Part shown: piece by piece, positions 44,376 through 54,992 of the stretch
Position numbering within the stretch: position 1 is the stretch's first letter
Layout: each line of letters begins with the position of its first letter
Translations under genes and position numbers: made by a program
The notes under the pieces: model-generated
The model's input: the letters and a program-made list of their open reading frames with translations, nothing else
What the model was told of the DNA's origin: nothing
Databases searched by the model: none
NCBI RefSeq assembly: GCF_030812785.1
Contig: NZ_JAUSTJ010000002.1
Span: forward strand, 1,426,001-1,490,000
DNA length: 64,000 bases
Direction of reading: 5' to 3'
DNA from: Sphingomonas kyeonggiensis
GTDB lineage: Bacteria; Pseudomonadota; Alphaproteobacteria; Sphingomonadales; Sphingomonadaceae

Positions 44376-44891
44376 TCAGGGCTTGGCCGTCGGGGTCGCG
44401 CTGGGCGCCGGGGCCGGGCCGGCCTGGGCCGTGGTGACCGGCGGGCCCTTGGCGATCACTGCCGAGAGCTGGGTCGCGTCGCCGCAGCCCTTGGCGCAGA
44501 GCTTCTCGATCTTGCCGAGATTCTCCTTGGCCCGCTCCATCGCGCCCTTGGCGACCATCGCCTCGCCCTGGCCGCGCAGTGCGGCGGTGTCGTTGGGCTC
44601 GAGGCTCAGCGCCTCGCGGTAGAGGCGGATCGCCTTGCCGGGCAGATTGTTCTTCCGGGCAAGGTCGGCGAGGACGAGATAGGCGTCGCGGTTGCGCGGA
44701 TCGACGACCAGCGCGCTCTCCAGCGCGTCACCGGCACCCTGGAGGTTGCCGGCAGCCAGGGCCGCCCGACCCTGCTTGACCAGCTCGACCGAGCGTGGAT
44801 CGATCTGATCATCCGCACGCTGCGCCATCAGCGAGGTGGAAACCGAGAGCAGCAGCAACGCACCAGCCGCCCCAATCGCAGTGAACCGCAT
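44376..44891 (-). CDS. Secreted TPR protein of unknown function
   Basis: A 171-residue protein with signal peptide FTAIGAAGALLLLSVSTSLMAQ. Three TPR-like units follow: VELVKQGRAALAAGNLQGAG, AYLVLADLARKNNLPGKAIR and AALRGQGEAMVAKGAMERAK. Near the C-terminus EKLCAKGCGDATQ has two close cysteines, then an Ala/Pro-rich tail. GGAG lies before the ATG at 44891; another ATG 11 codons upstream overlaps the rsmB-like stop by four bases and cannot be excluded. It probably mediates protein contacts in the periplasm. Confidence 0.8.
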   Translation of the reverse strand: MRFTAIGAAGALLLLSVSTSLMAQRADDQIDPRSVELVKQGRAALAAGNLQGAGDALESALVVDPRNRDAYLVLADLARKNNLPGKAIRLYREALSLEPNDTAALRGQGEAMVAKGAMERAKENLGKIEKLCAKGCGDATQLSAVIAKGPPVTTAQAGPAPAPSATPTAKP

Positions 44892-44920
44892 CACATTCTC
44901 CGAAATCTTGCCGGTCGCTA

Positions 44921-46105
44921 TCATGGCCGGCGCATCCTCGCGACAAAAAAGCCGTCGGTCGAGTCCCTTAGCGGGGTGAAGCGAAGGCCCGGCCCGCGCG
45001 GGCTGCCCGCACCGAGCGCCAGCGGTTCGACTTCCCAGCCGGGATGGCGGGCGAGGAACGCCTCGGCCTGCCCTGCCCCTTCGGCGTCGAGCAGCGAGCA
45101 GACGACATGGACCAGCACGCCGCCGGGCCGGACGAGATCGGCGGCGATATCGAGCAGCGCGGCTTGCATCCCGACATAGCGATCGAGCCGCTGCGGGTTG
45201 AGCCGCCAGCGCGCCTCGGGGTTGCGGCGCCAGGTGCCGGCGCCCGAACAGGGGGCATCGACCAGCACGACATCGGCGCGACCGGCCTGGTCGGCGAGCA
45301 TGTTCGCTTCCTGGTTCGGGTTGAGCAAACGGGTCTCGACGATGCCCACCCCTGCCCGCTCGGCGCGCGGCATCAGGCGGGAGAGCCTGGGCCGATCGAT
45401 GTCGCAGGCGAGGATCGCCCCGTGATTGGCCATCGCCGCCGCCAGCGCCAGCGTCTTGCCGCCGCCGCCGGCGCACAGGTCGATGACATGCTGGCCGCGC
45501 TCGACGCCCGCCGCGAGGCTGACGAACTGGCTGCCGGCGTCCTGCACCTCGAACTGGCCGTCCTTATAGGCGGGAAGCTGCTCGACCGGGCTGTCCGAAG
45601 GGACGCGCAGGCCGGCGGGCAGGCAAGGCAAGGGCACGGCGCCGCTGATCTCGGCCTGGATCACCGCCGGATCGGCCTTGAGCGTGTTGACCCGCAGATC
45701 GAGCGGCGCACGCTCCAACAACGCGGTCTGCTCGTCGGCATCGAGGCCGGAGGCAGCAAAGGCATCGGCCAGCCAGCGCGGCAGCACGCCGGCTTCGGCG
45801 ACGGGCTCGCCGGGCAGGATCGGCGCGGGGCCATAGGGCGAGCCGTCGAAGAGCTCCACGAGCTCGGGCCGGCGCTCGACCAGCGCCAGCATCGCGGCGC
45901 GGCCGTTCTCCGGACGCTCGCCGAGCATGCGGATCGCGTCATAGACCAGCTCGCGGATCGCGCGGCGGTCCTTGGAACCGGCATAGCGGCGCTCGGCGAA
46001 CCACTTCGCGATGATCGTGTCGGCCGACCCGCCCTGGTCGCGGGCGGCGGCGGTGATCTTGTCGAGCAGGTCGATCGCGGCCTGGAGACGGGCTGCGGGG
46101 TTCAT
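44921..46105 (-). CDS. rsmB: RsmB/NOP-family RNA cytosine-C5 methyltransferase
   Basis: A 394-residue methyltransferase that puts a methyl group on C5 of a cytosine in rRNA (C967 of 16S in E. coli RsmB). The N-terminal helical RNA-binding region (AAIDLLDKITAAARDQGGSA) precedes the catalytic domain. The S-adenosylmethionine motif is VIDLCAGGGGKTLALAAAM; the two Cys of the NOP family are in DAPCSGAGTWRRNPEARW and HVVCSLLDAEG. The substrate site is assumed from family. The stop may overlap the TPR gene start. Confidence 0.88.
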   Translation of the reverse strand: MNPAARLQAAIDLLDKITAAARDQGGSADTIIAKWFAERRYAGSKDRRAIRELVYDAIRMLGERPENGRAAMLALVERRPELVELFDGSPYGPAPILPGEPVAEAGVLPRWLADAFAASGLDADEQTALLERAPLDLRVNTLKADPAVIQAEISGAVPLPCLPAGLRVPSDSPVEQLPAYKDGQFEVQDAGSQFVSLAAGVERGQHVIDLCAGGGGKTLALAAAMANHGAILACDIDRPRLSRLMPRAERAGVGIVETRLLNPNQEANMLADQAGRADVVLVDAPCSGAGTWRRNPEARWRLNPQRLDRYVGMQAALLDIAADLVRPGGVLVHVVCSLLDAEGAGQAEAFLARHPGWEVEPLALGAGSPRGPGLRFTPLRDSTDGFFVARMRRP

Positions 46106-46270
46106 GATCCGCCTACGGCGCGGGGCGAAAAATGTTGAATCCCTTGAATCCCCATGCGGGTGCGCGGGAGGGCAAGAGACGGGGAAATCGCGCTCGGCAT
46201 GGCCAGAGCAGAAGCAGAAGATTTCCTATTTGGGTAGTGGAAACTGGCGTGCGGCATTTGCCGTATCTGT

Positions 46271-46348
46271 TCCCCGGCGAAAGCCGGGGCCCAGGGTTTC
46301 TCTGCCGTCTCGCTCTGTTACCCTGGGCCCCGGCTTTCGCCGGGGAAC
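46271..46348. repeat. REP-like inverted pair (CCCAGGGT subtype)
   Basis: TTCCCCGGCGAAAGCCGGGG with a CCCAGGGTTT extension and its near-perfect reverse complement around an 18-base centre. It is the longest uninterrupted dyad of the REP type seen here. The 323-base gap between the divergent rsmB-like and purT genes otherwise shows only low-complexity spacer. Confidence 0.85.
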
Positions 46349-46428
46349 TGTTCGGGTGTGTTGAGCAATGGACAAGCTCGTCGCTTCCCGCCACTGACGC
46401 GCCCATCCTCAAGCGCAAAGGCAAGCAC

Positions 46429-47598
46429 ATGGCGTTCACGGCGAAGATCCTGCTTCTCGGCTCGGGCGAGCTTGGCCGCGAGTTCGTGATCTCGGCCAAG
46501 CGGCTGGGCGCTTATGTGATCGCTTGCGACGCATATGAGGGCGCGCCCGCAATGCAGGTGGCCGACGGCTTCGAAGTGTTCTCGATGCTCGACGGCGAGC
46601 TGCTGCGCGCCGCGGTGGAGAAGCACAAGCCCGACTATGTCGTGCCCGAAGTGGAAGCGATCCGCACCGAGGTGCTGGCCGAGCTGGAGGCGGAGGGCTT
46701 CACCATCGTCCCTTCGGCGCGCGCGACGCAGATGACGATGAACCGCGACGGGATCCGCGAGGTCGCCGCGGTCGAGCTGGGCCTGCGCACGTCGCGATAC
46801 CGCTATGCCGAGAGCCTGGAGGAAGTGCTCAGCGGTGCCGAGCACACCGGCCTGCCCTGCGTGATCAAGCCGGTCATGTCCTCCTCGGGCAAGGGCCAGA
46901 GCACGGTGCGCGACGCGGGCGCGCTGGAGGGGGCCTGGGACTATGCCGTCGCCAACATGCGCGGCGACCGCAAGCGGGTGATCGTCGAGGAGTTCGTCGA
47001 CTTCGATTACGAGATCACCCTGCTGACGATCCGCACCCGCGAGGGCGTGCTCTTCTGTCCGCCGATCGGCCACCGCCAGGAGCGCGGCGACTATCAGGAA
47101 AGCTGGCAGCCGGCGGCGATGTCGGCCTCTGCCATCGCAGACGCGCAAGACATGGCGCGCAAGGTGGTCGACGACCTGGGCGGCCATGGCATCTTCGGGG
47201 TCGAGTTCTTCGTGAAGGGCGAGGAAGTGATCTTCTCGGAGCTTTCGCCGCGCCCGCACGACACGGGCATGGTCACGCTGATCTCGCAGAACCTCAGCGA
47301 GTTCGACCTGCATGCGCGGGCGGTGATGGGGCTACCGATCCCTTCGATCGCGCTGCGGGGGCCCTCGGCGAGCGCGGTGATCCTCGCGGACCGGGCTTCG
47401 GAGAGCCTGTCCTATGCAGGGCTGGCCGAGGCGCTCGCGACCGAAGGCGGCGAAGTGGATGTGCGGATCTTCGGCAAGCCCAACTCGCGGCCGTACCGGC
47501 GGATGGGCGTGGCGCTGGCTTTGGCGGGGGATACCGATGCGGCACGGCGGATCGCGGCCGAGGCGGCCGGCAAGGTGCGCATCGGATATGGCGACTGA
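46429..47598 (+). CDS. purT: Formate-dependent phosphoribosylglycinamide formyltransferase
   Basis: A 389-residue ATP-grasp enzyme that formylates GAR with formate and ATP in the third step of purine synthesis. ILLLGSGELGREFVISAKRL opens the chain; VVPEVEAIRTEVLAELEAEG, PCVIKPVMSSSGKGQSTVRD (Lys/Gly loop) and FSELSPRPHDTGMVTLISQN are characteristic. The ATG at 46429 is preferred because upstream codons run through the repeat. It stands near guaB in the broader region, but there is no operon between them. Confidence 0.97.
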   Translation: MAFTAKILLLGSGELGREFVISAKRLGAYVIACDAYEGAPAMQVADGFEVFSMLDGELLRAAVEKHKPDYVVPEVEAIRTEVLAELEAEGFTIVPSARATQMTMNRDGIREVAAVELGLRTSRYRYAESLEEVLSGAEHTGLPCVIKPVMSSSGKGQSTVRDAGALEGAWDYAVANMRGDRKRVIVEEFVDFDYEITLLTIRTREGVLFCPPIGHRQERGDYQESWQPAAMSASAIADAQDMARKVVDDLGGHGIFGVEFFVKGEEVIFSELSPRPHDTGMVTLISQNLSEFDLHARAVMGLPIPSIALRGPSASAVILADRASESLSYAGLAEALATEGGEVDVRIFGKPNSRPYRRMGVALALAGDTDAARRIAAEAAGKVRIGYGD

Positions 47599-47689
47599 GG
47601 TCGCTCCGACGAAGCTAGGGTCTTCCGCAGCTATTGAAGCCAGCGTTTCGCGCTAAGCAAACCTCCGTCACCTTGGGGACGGAGGGCAG

Positions 47690-49012
47690 ATGCGGGCGGA
47701 TCAGCGGGGCGATCGTGCGGCGAATGCAGCGGAAGCGATCGCGCGGATCGTCGCCCAGCACTTGCAGGCCGATCTCTCGCTCAGGCTCTGGGACGGGCGG
47801 ATCATCGCGCTGGGAAATGGCGCGCGCAGCGATATCCTGCTGACCATCGCCTCGCCGGGCGCGGTGCGGCGCCTGTTGCTCGCACCCCGGCTGAGGACCC
47901 TGTTCGAGCTCTACGCTGCCGGCGAACTGACCATCGAGGGCGGCTCGCCGCTTGAGGCGGTGCGGCGCTGGGACCATTTGCGTGCGCTGGCGCTGCCGCG
48001 TGCTCTCCCGCGCTGGCGCATCGCCCGGCACTTGCCGGCGCTGCTCGCCGCCCGAGCCGGCCCTGCTGCGTCCAAGGCCCTGGCCTATGGCCAAAGCGTC
48101 GCCACCGCGCCGGAAACGGGCCGCGACGACGGCGCGCTGATCCGCTTCCATTATGACGTGTCGAACGCCTTCTATGGGCTCTTCCTCGGCCCGGAGATGG
48201 TCTATTCCTCCGGCTATTTCCCGGAGGGCGTGACCGGGCTCGAAGCTGCCCAGCAGGCCAAGCTCGACATGATCTGCCGCAAGCTGCGGCTGGAGCCGGG
48301 CATGCACCTGCTCGACATCGGCTGCGGCTGGGGAGGCCTTGCCTGCCATGCCGCGCGGCATTTCGGGGTGACGGTGCACGGCGTCACGCTGTCGCAGGAG
48401 CAGTTCGACTTTGCCCGGGACAAGGTCGCGCGGCTCGGCCTGACGGACCGGGTCACGATCGAGCTGCGCGACTATCGCACGCTCGACGGCGCGCAATGCT
48501 ATGACGCAATCGCCCAGATCGAGATGTTCGAGCATCTCGGCTTCGACAGCCATGACCGGCATTTCGCGTCGATGCACCGGCTGCTGCGACCCCGCGGCCG
48601 CTATCTGCATCAGGCGACCACGCGCCGCGCGACCCTCGATCCGGCACGGTTTCTCAGGCCGACCGCCTATCAGCGGGTGATCACGCGGTTCATCTTCCCC
48701 GGCGGCGCGCTCGATCACATCGGCATGACCGTGACCAATCTGGAGCGGCACGGCTTCGAGGTGCACGACGTGGAGAACTGGCGCGCGCATTACCGGCGCA
48801 CGCTGGAAGCCTGGGCGGAGCGGCTGTGGAGCCATCGCGAACAGGCCGAGTGCGAGATCGGCCCGGGCAGGACCCGGCTGTGGCTGCTTTATTTCACGCT
48901 GTTCGCGCTGGCCTTCGAGCGCGGCACCTGCCTGGTGTTCCAGACGCTTGCGACGAAGCGGCAGGCGGGGCCATCGGGGCTGCCGCCGTCGCGGGCGGAC
49001 CTCTACCGATAG
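47690..49012 (+). CDS. Cyclopropane-fatty-acyl-phospholipid synthase
   Basis: A 440-residue membrane-associated methyltransferase that adds a methylene from S-adenosylmethionine across lipid double bonds. The methyl-donor motif LDIGCGWGGLACHAARHFGV lies near residue 208, with GVTLSQEQ next, and YDAIAQIEMFEHLGF. The family cysteine-rich features are not essential. GGAGGG precedes the ATG. It is longer at the N-terminus than the E. coli enzyme, as in other sphingomonads. Cyclopropane lipids help survive acid and stationary phase, which fits the ChvG/ChvI region nearby, though no link is shown. Confidence 0.92.
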   Translation: MRADQRGDRAANAAEAIARIVAQHLQADLSLRLWDGRIIALGNGARSDILLTIASPGAVRRLLLAPRLRTLFELYAAGELTIEGGSPLEAVRRWDHLRALALPRALPRWRIARHLPALLAARAGPAASKALAYGQSVATAPETGRDDGALIRFHYDVSNAFYGLFLGPEMVYSSGYFPEGVTGLEAAQQAKLDMICRKLRLEPGMHLLDIGCGWGGLACHAARHFGVTVHGVTLSQEQFDFARDKVARLGLTDRVTIELRDYRTLDGAQCYDAIAQIEMFEHLGFDSHDRHFASMHRLLRPRGRYLHQATTRRATLDPARFLRPTAYQRVITRFIFPGGALDHIGMTVTNLERHGFEVHDVENWRAHYRRTLEAWAERLWSHREQAECEIGPGRTRLWLLYFTLFALAFERGTCLVFQTLATKRQAGPSGLPPSRADLYR

Positions 49013-49016
49013 GTGC

Positions 49017-49439
49017 TCAGGCCGCCTGCCCGTTCCAGCCCTTCCGCAGCTCGCAGACTTGGGCGATATGGTCGTTGACGTGCTTCATCATCACGTTCGC
49101 GCTCAGGCGGTATTCGGGCCAGTTCTCGAGGACGTTGCGCCGGGCCCAGCGCAGGCAGAAATCGTCATAGTCGCGCTGAAGCTGGATGCAGTCGATCTTC
49201 AGCGCCCGGGCATCGCGGCACGCCTCTTCCGAGCCGACGCCCTGCTGGGCGGGCTCGTAGATCTCTTCATGGACGAAGCGCTGATAGGCGGCCAGCGCCT
49301 CGACCATCTCGCGGCGGAGATGGCGCAGCGCGTCGAGATCGGCGTCCCTGACGGAATCGGTGATCTGTGTGCGGGCCGTGGCCATGATCTCGGTCAGGCG
49401 ATCATGATGCCGGGTGAGGATATCGAGACGCCGGGACAT
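49017..49439 (-). CDS. Small helical protein of unknown function (similar to 52020-52517)
   Basis: A 140-residue, mostly helical protein without a signal peptide. It opens LDILTRHHDRLTEIMATA and contains EALAAYQRFVHEEIYEPA and LENWPEYRLSANVMMKHVND, with several His and Glu residues spaced like a hemerythrin-type four-helix bundle, though the full metal set is not clear. A similar WPxY helix (ADWPGYCRASVTLARS) occurs in the small gene before guaB, so the two may be distant paralogs. Its end is five bases from the CFA synthase end, convergent. Function unknown. Confidence 0.6.
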   Translation of the reverse strand: MSRRLDILTRHHDRLTEIMATARTQITDSVRDADLDALRHLRREMVEALAAYQRFVHEEIYEPAQQGVGSEEACRDARALKIDCIQLQRDYDDFCLRWARRNVLENWPEYRLSANVMMKHVNDHIAQVCELRKGWNGQAA

Positions 49440-49482
49440 CGTTACGCCGTAGCGCGAATTGCTTTCCAGACGTTTACCAGGG

Positions 49483-50505
49483 CTATGCCGCCGGCGCCGC
49501 GGTGCCGTACCGGCCGATCAGCTTCGATGCGGCGAGCACCGCGGCCAGGGCGACCGCCGCACCGATGATCATGTCGGCCAGATAGTGCGTGCCTTCGACG
49601 GGGATGGACACGAGCATGGCGAGGCTCAGGCCGATCAGCGGCCAGCGCAGCGGGCCGCTGCGCCAGGCGGCGGCGATGTAGAGGACGACGGACGCGGTGT
49701 GGAAGCTCGGCGCCGAGACCAGGCCGCGCAGCTGGTCGAGGTTGACCTGCCCCATGCGGTGCGCGCGCAGCACCGGGATGAGTTGCTCCTGCCAGATCGC
49801 GCTGCTCGGCATATAGGGGATCGGCCCTTTCCAGAGATAGGAGAGCGGGCCGACGGCCGGCATGAACAGATAGAGGGTCAGGGTGATCAGCGCGGCCAGC
49901 CAGAAGCTGGCGAGGAAATGGTGCGCATCGCGCCGCTGGCCCCGGATCGCGAAGCCGGCGAGCAGTGCGGCGGGGATCACATAGATGCACTGATAGGCGG
50001 CCGCGCCGAGAAGCTGGAGACTGGGGTGCGCCGCGACCATCTCGTACCAGGCGAGCCAGTGGAAGCGCAGCGCTTCATCGATCCGCTGGAGCGGGGCATC
50101 GGCAAAGCCGTGCGACAGTGCCGCGAGCGGATAGGTGCTCACTGCGCCGAGCAAGGCCATCGCCGTGAACAGGCCGACATATTCGGCGCCGTCGGAAAGC
50201 GGCTTCCTCCAGCGGAACGCGGTTCGGGCAAGCGCGGGCCGGACGGCAAAGGTGAGCGCGAGGCCGATGAAATAGGGGGCGTTGGCCGGCCGCAGCAGGT
50301 CCACCCGCAACCCCGCCTTCCACAGCAGCATCGTGCAGACCGCGACGCTCAGCCCGAGCGCTCCCCACAACTGCGTTGCGGAGAAGCCGGTCGGGAAAGG
50401 CAGGCGATGCTCCGGAACGGGGTTGGCGGGAATCTCGGGCGCTGCACGGCGCGGGCGAAACAGGGCATTGCCCGGCACCGGCCGGGCGCGATCAAGACTT
50501 GGCAC
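49483..50505 (-). CDS. PAP2-superfamily membrane protein (Aur1/inositolphosphotransferase-like)
   Basis: A 340-residue inner-membrane protein with about eight helices. The lipid phosphatase/phosphotransferase motifs are APSFHTASVVLYIAAAWRSG and SIPVEGTHYLADMIIGAAVA, with the catalytic His of SFHT and the His-Asp of HYLAD. The SFHT form of the first motif and the larger size fit the Aur1/Ipt1-like branch, which moves headgroups between lipids, rather than simple undecaprenyl phosphatases. Sphingomonads carry glycosphingolipids in place of lipopolysaccharide, so a role in that lipid pathway is possible. No operon partner is evident. Confidence 0.8.
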   Translation of the reverse strand: MPSLDRARPVPGNALFRPRRAAPEIPANPVPEHRLPFPTGFSATQLWGALGLSVAVCTMLLWKAGLRVDLLRPANAPYFIGLALTFAVRPALARTAFRWRKPLSDGAEYVGLFTAMALLGAVSTYPLAALSHGFADAPLQRIDEALRFHWLAWYEMVAAHPSLQLLGAAAYQCIYVIPAALLAGFAIRGQRRDAHHFLASFWLAALITLTLYLFMPAVGPLSYLWKGPIPYMPSSAIWQEQLIPVLRAHRMGQVNLDQLRGLVSAPSFHTASVVLYIAAAWRSGPLRWPLIGLSLAMLVSIPVEGTHYLADMIIGAAVALAAVLAASKLIGRYGTAAPAA

Positions 50506-50593
50506 TATCCGTCATGGATAGCGGATTGCCGGGCACGCGCAATCGCTTAGGGTGGGTCCGCCTGCCCGCCCGTCCTCGATCGGGACCCGGTGC

Positions 50594-52517
<1,924 letters not shown>

Positions 52518-52541
52518 GTTCCTATCATAGGATAGGCCCGA

Positions 52542-52561
52542 CCTAAGGGGTCGCCCTTAGG
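52542..52561 (-). terminator. Hairpin at the end of the CitE-like gene
   Basis: CCTAAGGG-GTCG-CCCTTAGG is a perfect eight-pair stem that includes the stop codon of the CitE-like gene. A second small dyad, CCTATC-N4-GATAGG (52521-52536), sits between it and the next gene start. There is no T-run, so termination is possible but unproven; the second dyad could be an operator. Confidence 0.45.
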
Positions 52562-53396
52562 CTCCGAAATGTTCCGTAACGGGGCTATCGGAGGCGCGGG
52601 CGAGCAATGCGCGGGCCTGGTCGACGTGCATCGTCTCGATCATCCGGCCTTCGTAGCGCTCGGCACCGCCGGTCGCCGCCGCGATCAGGGCGCGGGCCTC
52701 GGCGAGCTCCTGTTCGGTCGGGCCGAAGGCGCGGGCAGCGATCTCGATCTGGTTGGGATGGATCAGCGACTTGCCGTCATAGCCGAGCGCCCTGCCCTCG
52801 CGGCACTCGGCGGCCAGCGCTTCGGGATCGTCGAGCCGGTTGAACACGCCGTCGAGCGCCCAGACCGCATTGGCGCGGGCGGCGAGCACGATGGTCTGGA
52901 GCGCTACGCCCATCTGCCCGCGGCCGCTCGATGGCGGCAGGCGGAGCGAGGCAGCGAGATCGTTGGTGCCGGCGATCAGGCCCGACACGCCGGGCACCGC
53001 GGCGATCTCGGCAGCGGCGAGCACCCCGAGCGGCGTCTCGATCATCGCCAGCAGCGGCTTGCCGAGCGCCTTTGCGACCTGGGCGACATCGGCGGCGCTC
53101 TCGGCCTTGGGCAGCACGGCGAAGTCCGCGTGCGAGGCAGCGACGGCGGCGACGTCCTCCAGATGCTCGCCCGACTCGATGCCGTTGAGCCGGATCGCGG
53201 CGAGGCGCGGGCCGAAGCCCTGGACCATGGCTTCCACCGCAGCGGTGCGGGCAGTCGCCTTGTCCGCGTCCTTCACCGCATCTTCCAGGTCGAGGATCAC
53301 CAGGTCGGCGGAGAGCCCCCGCGCCTTCTCGATCGCACGGCGGTTGGACGCCGGCAGGAACAGGGCGGTGCGCGGTGCGAGACGGGCTGTGGTCAT
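52557..53396 (-). CDS. HpcH/HpaI aldolase/citrate lyase beta-like (CitE family) protein
   Basis: A 279-residue TIM-barrel lyase or hydrolase. RTALFLPASNRRAIEKARGL, ADLVILDLEDAVKDADKATA, RLNGIESGEHLEDVAA, LPKAESAADVAQVAK, AMIETPLGVLAAAEIA and DGKSLIHPNQIEIAARAFGP match the citrate-lyase-beta/malyl-CoA lyase group with the metal-binding Glu and Asp. There are no citrate lyase alpha/gamma partners, so it is probably a malyl- or citramalyl-CoA acting relative. It is divergent from the stomatin-like gene. Confidence 0.87.
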   Translation of the reverse strand: MTTARLAPRTALFLPASNRRAIEKARGLSADLVILDLEDAVKDADKATARTAAVEAMVQGFGPRLAAIRLNGIESGEHLEDVAAVAASHADFAVLPKAESAADVAQVAKALGKPLLAMIETPLGVLAAAEIAAVPGVSGLIAGTNDLAASLRLPPSSGRGQMGVALQTIVLAARANAVWALDGVFNRLDDPEALAAECREGRALGYDGKSLIHPNQIEIAARAFGPTEQELAEARALIAAATGGAERYEGRMIETMHVDQARALLARASDSPVTEHFGA

Positions 53397-53444
53397 GGCC
53401 CCTCTCTATGCTAGCAAGAAGCAAATCGTGAAGGGGGAGTCGGA

Positions 53445-54428
53445 ATGCTCGTACTCAATGTTTTCCTGGGCGCGGTGGCCGTGGTCGTCGTGCTCTACCT
53501 CTTCTCCAGCGTGACGATCGTCCGCCAGGGCTATCAATACACGATCGAGCATTTCGGCCGCTTCACCAGCGTCGCCGGACCGGGCTTCAACTTCTACCCC
53601 GCCTTCTTCTACCGGGTTGGCCGGCGGGTGAACATGATGGAGCAGGTGATCGACATCCCCGGCCAGGAGATCATCACCAAGGACAATGCGATGATCTCCA
53701 CCGACGGCGTGGTGTTCTTCCAGGTCCTCGACGCGGCCAAGGCGGCCTATGAGGTGAGCGACCTCTATATCGCGCTGCTCCAGCTCACCACGACCAACCT
53801 GCGCACGGTGATGGGCTCGATGGACCTGGACGAAACGCTGTCGAAGCGCGACGAGATCAACGCGCGGCTGCTCTCGGTGGTCGATCACGCGACCACGCCC
53901 TGGGGCGTGAAGATCACCCGCGTCGAGATCAAGGACATCCGCCCGCCCGCCGACATCGTCAACGCGATGGGCCGCCAGATGAAGGCCGAACGCGAGAAGC
54001 GCGCCAACATCCTCGAGGCCGAGGGTACCCGCGCTTCGGAGATCCTGCGCGCCGAGGGCCAGAAGCAGTCGAAGATCCTCGAGGCCGAAGGCCGGCGCGA
54101 AGCCGCCTTCCGCGACGCCGAGGCGCGCGAGCGCTCGGCCGAGGCGGAAGCCAAGGCGACCCAGCTGGTATCGGACGCGATCGAGGCGGGATCGAGCCAG
54201 TCGCTCAACTACTTCATCGCGCAGAAATATGTCGAGGCGGTCGGCAAGTTCGCGACCTCGCCCAACGCCAAGACGATCCTGTTCCCGGTCGAGGCGACGC
54301 AGCTGATCGGCACGCTGGGCGGCATCGGCGAGCTGGCCAAGGAGGCTCTGGGCAATGGCGGCGCACCGCGTCCGCCGGCGCCCCCTGCCCCGCCGCGCCC
54401 GCGGCCATTCGAACCCAAGGAGGGGTGA
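53445..54428 (+). CDS. SPFH/Band-7 membrane protein (stomatin/QmcA-like)
   Basis: A 327-residue protein with one N-terminal membrane helix ([20 protein letters not shown]) and an SPFH domain ([60 protein letters not shown]), followed by a charged Ala/Glu-rich coiled coil ([20 protein letters not shown]) and a Pro-rich tail. Such proteins build large cage-like rings in the membrane. AAGGGGGAG precedes the ATG. The NfeD gene follows after one base, the classical stomatin-NfeD pair. Confidence 0.92.
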   Translation: MLVLNVFLGAVAVVVVLYLFSSVTIVRQGYQYTIEHFGRFTSVAGPGFNFYPAFFYRVGRRVNMMEQVIDIPGQEIITKDNAMISTDGVVFFQVLDAAKAAYEVSDLYIALLQLTTTNLRTVMGSMDLDETLSKRDEINARLLSVVDHATTPWGVKITRVEIKDIRPPADIVNAMGRQMKAEREKRANILEAEGTRASEILRAEGQKQSKILEAEGRREAAFRDAEARERSAEAEAKATQLVSDAIEAGSSQSLNYFIAQKYVEAVGKFATSPNAKTILFPVEATQLIGTLGGIGELAKEALGNGGAPRPPAPPAPPRPRPFEPKEG

Positions 54429-54429
54429 G

Positions 54430-54879
54430 ATGGACTTCAACCAACTGCTCGCCGTGCCGGGCCTCGCCTGGCTTATCCTTGCCGCGGTGCTGGCGATCGC
54501 CGAGCTGCTGGCGCCGGGCATCTTCCTGGTGTTCATCGCTGCCGGCGCGGCGGTGACCGGCGTGGTCACGCTGCTGGTGCCGGCATTCGACCTGGTGTTC
54601 GAGGTGTTCCTGTTCGCGGCGGCATCGGCGGCGGCGGTGGCGGTCGGGCGGCGCTGGTATCGCCAGAACCCGGTGCCGAGCGCGGACCCGCTGCTCAACG
54701 ACCGCGTCGCCCGGCTGATCGGCCAGGTGGTCACCGTGGTCGAGCCGATCACCGCCGGCCGGGGCCGGGTGAAGGTGGGCGACGGCGAATGGCCGGCGAG
54801 CGGCCCCGACACCCCCGCCGGCGCGCATGTCCGCATCACCGGCGCACGCGGCGGCTCGCTCGACGTCGAGCCCGCCTGA
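54430..54879 (+). CDS. NfeD-family membrane protein (short form)
   Basis: A 149-residue protein with three hydrophobic segments (LAWLILAAVLAIAELLAPGI, VFIAAGAAVTGVVTLLVPAF, VFLFAAASAAAVAVGRRW) and a C-terminal OB-fold (DPLLNDRVARLIGQVVTVVE, GRVKVGDGEWPASG). It is the short form without the protease domain. The start ATG is one base after the stomatin-like gene, with AGGGG in the previous gene end. The pair acts on membrane organisation; detailed function is unknown. Confidence 0.9.
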   Translation: MDFNQLLAVPGLAWLILAAVLAIAELLAPGIFLVFIAAGAAVTGVVTLLVPAFDLVFEVFLFAAASAAAVAVGRRWYRQNPVPSADPLLNDRVARLIGQVVTVVEPITAGRGRVKVGDGEWPASGPDTPAGAHVRITGARGGSLDVEPA

Positions 54880-54892
54880 TGTTTCTTTCTTC

Positions 54893-54973
54893 GTCATCCC
54901 CGCGAAGGCGGGGATCCAGGGTTACAAGCGACACCGCTCTTGGCTCTGGATCCCCGCCTTCGCGGGGATGACG
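54893..54973. repeat. REP-like inverted pair (GGATCCAGG subtype)
   Basis: GTCATCCCCGCGAAGGCGGG plus GATCCAGGG and the reverse arm CTGGATCCCCGCCTTCGCGG ending GGATGAC, about 20 bases apart. It lies between the NfeD gene and the DUF885 gene. A second pair of this subtype is at 57494-57574. Confidence 0.85.
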
Positions 54974-54992
54974 ATTACTCCGAGGATTTCGT

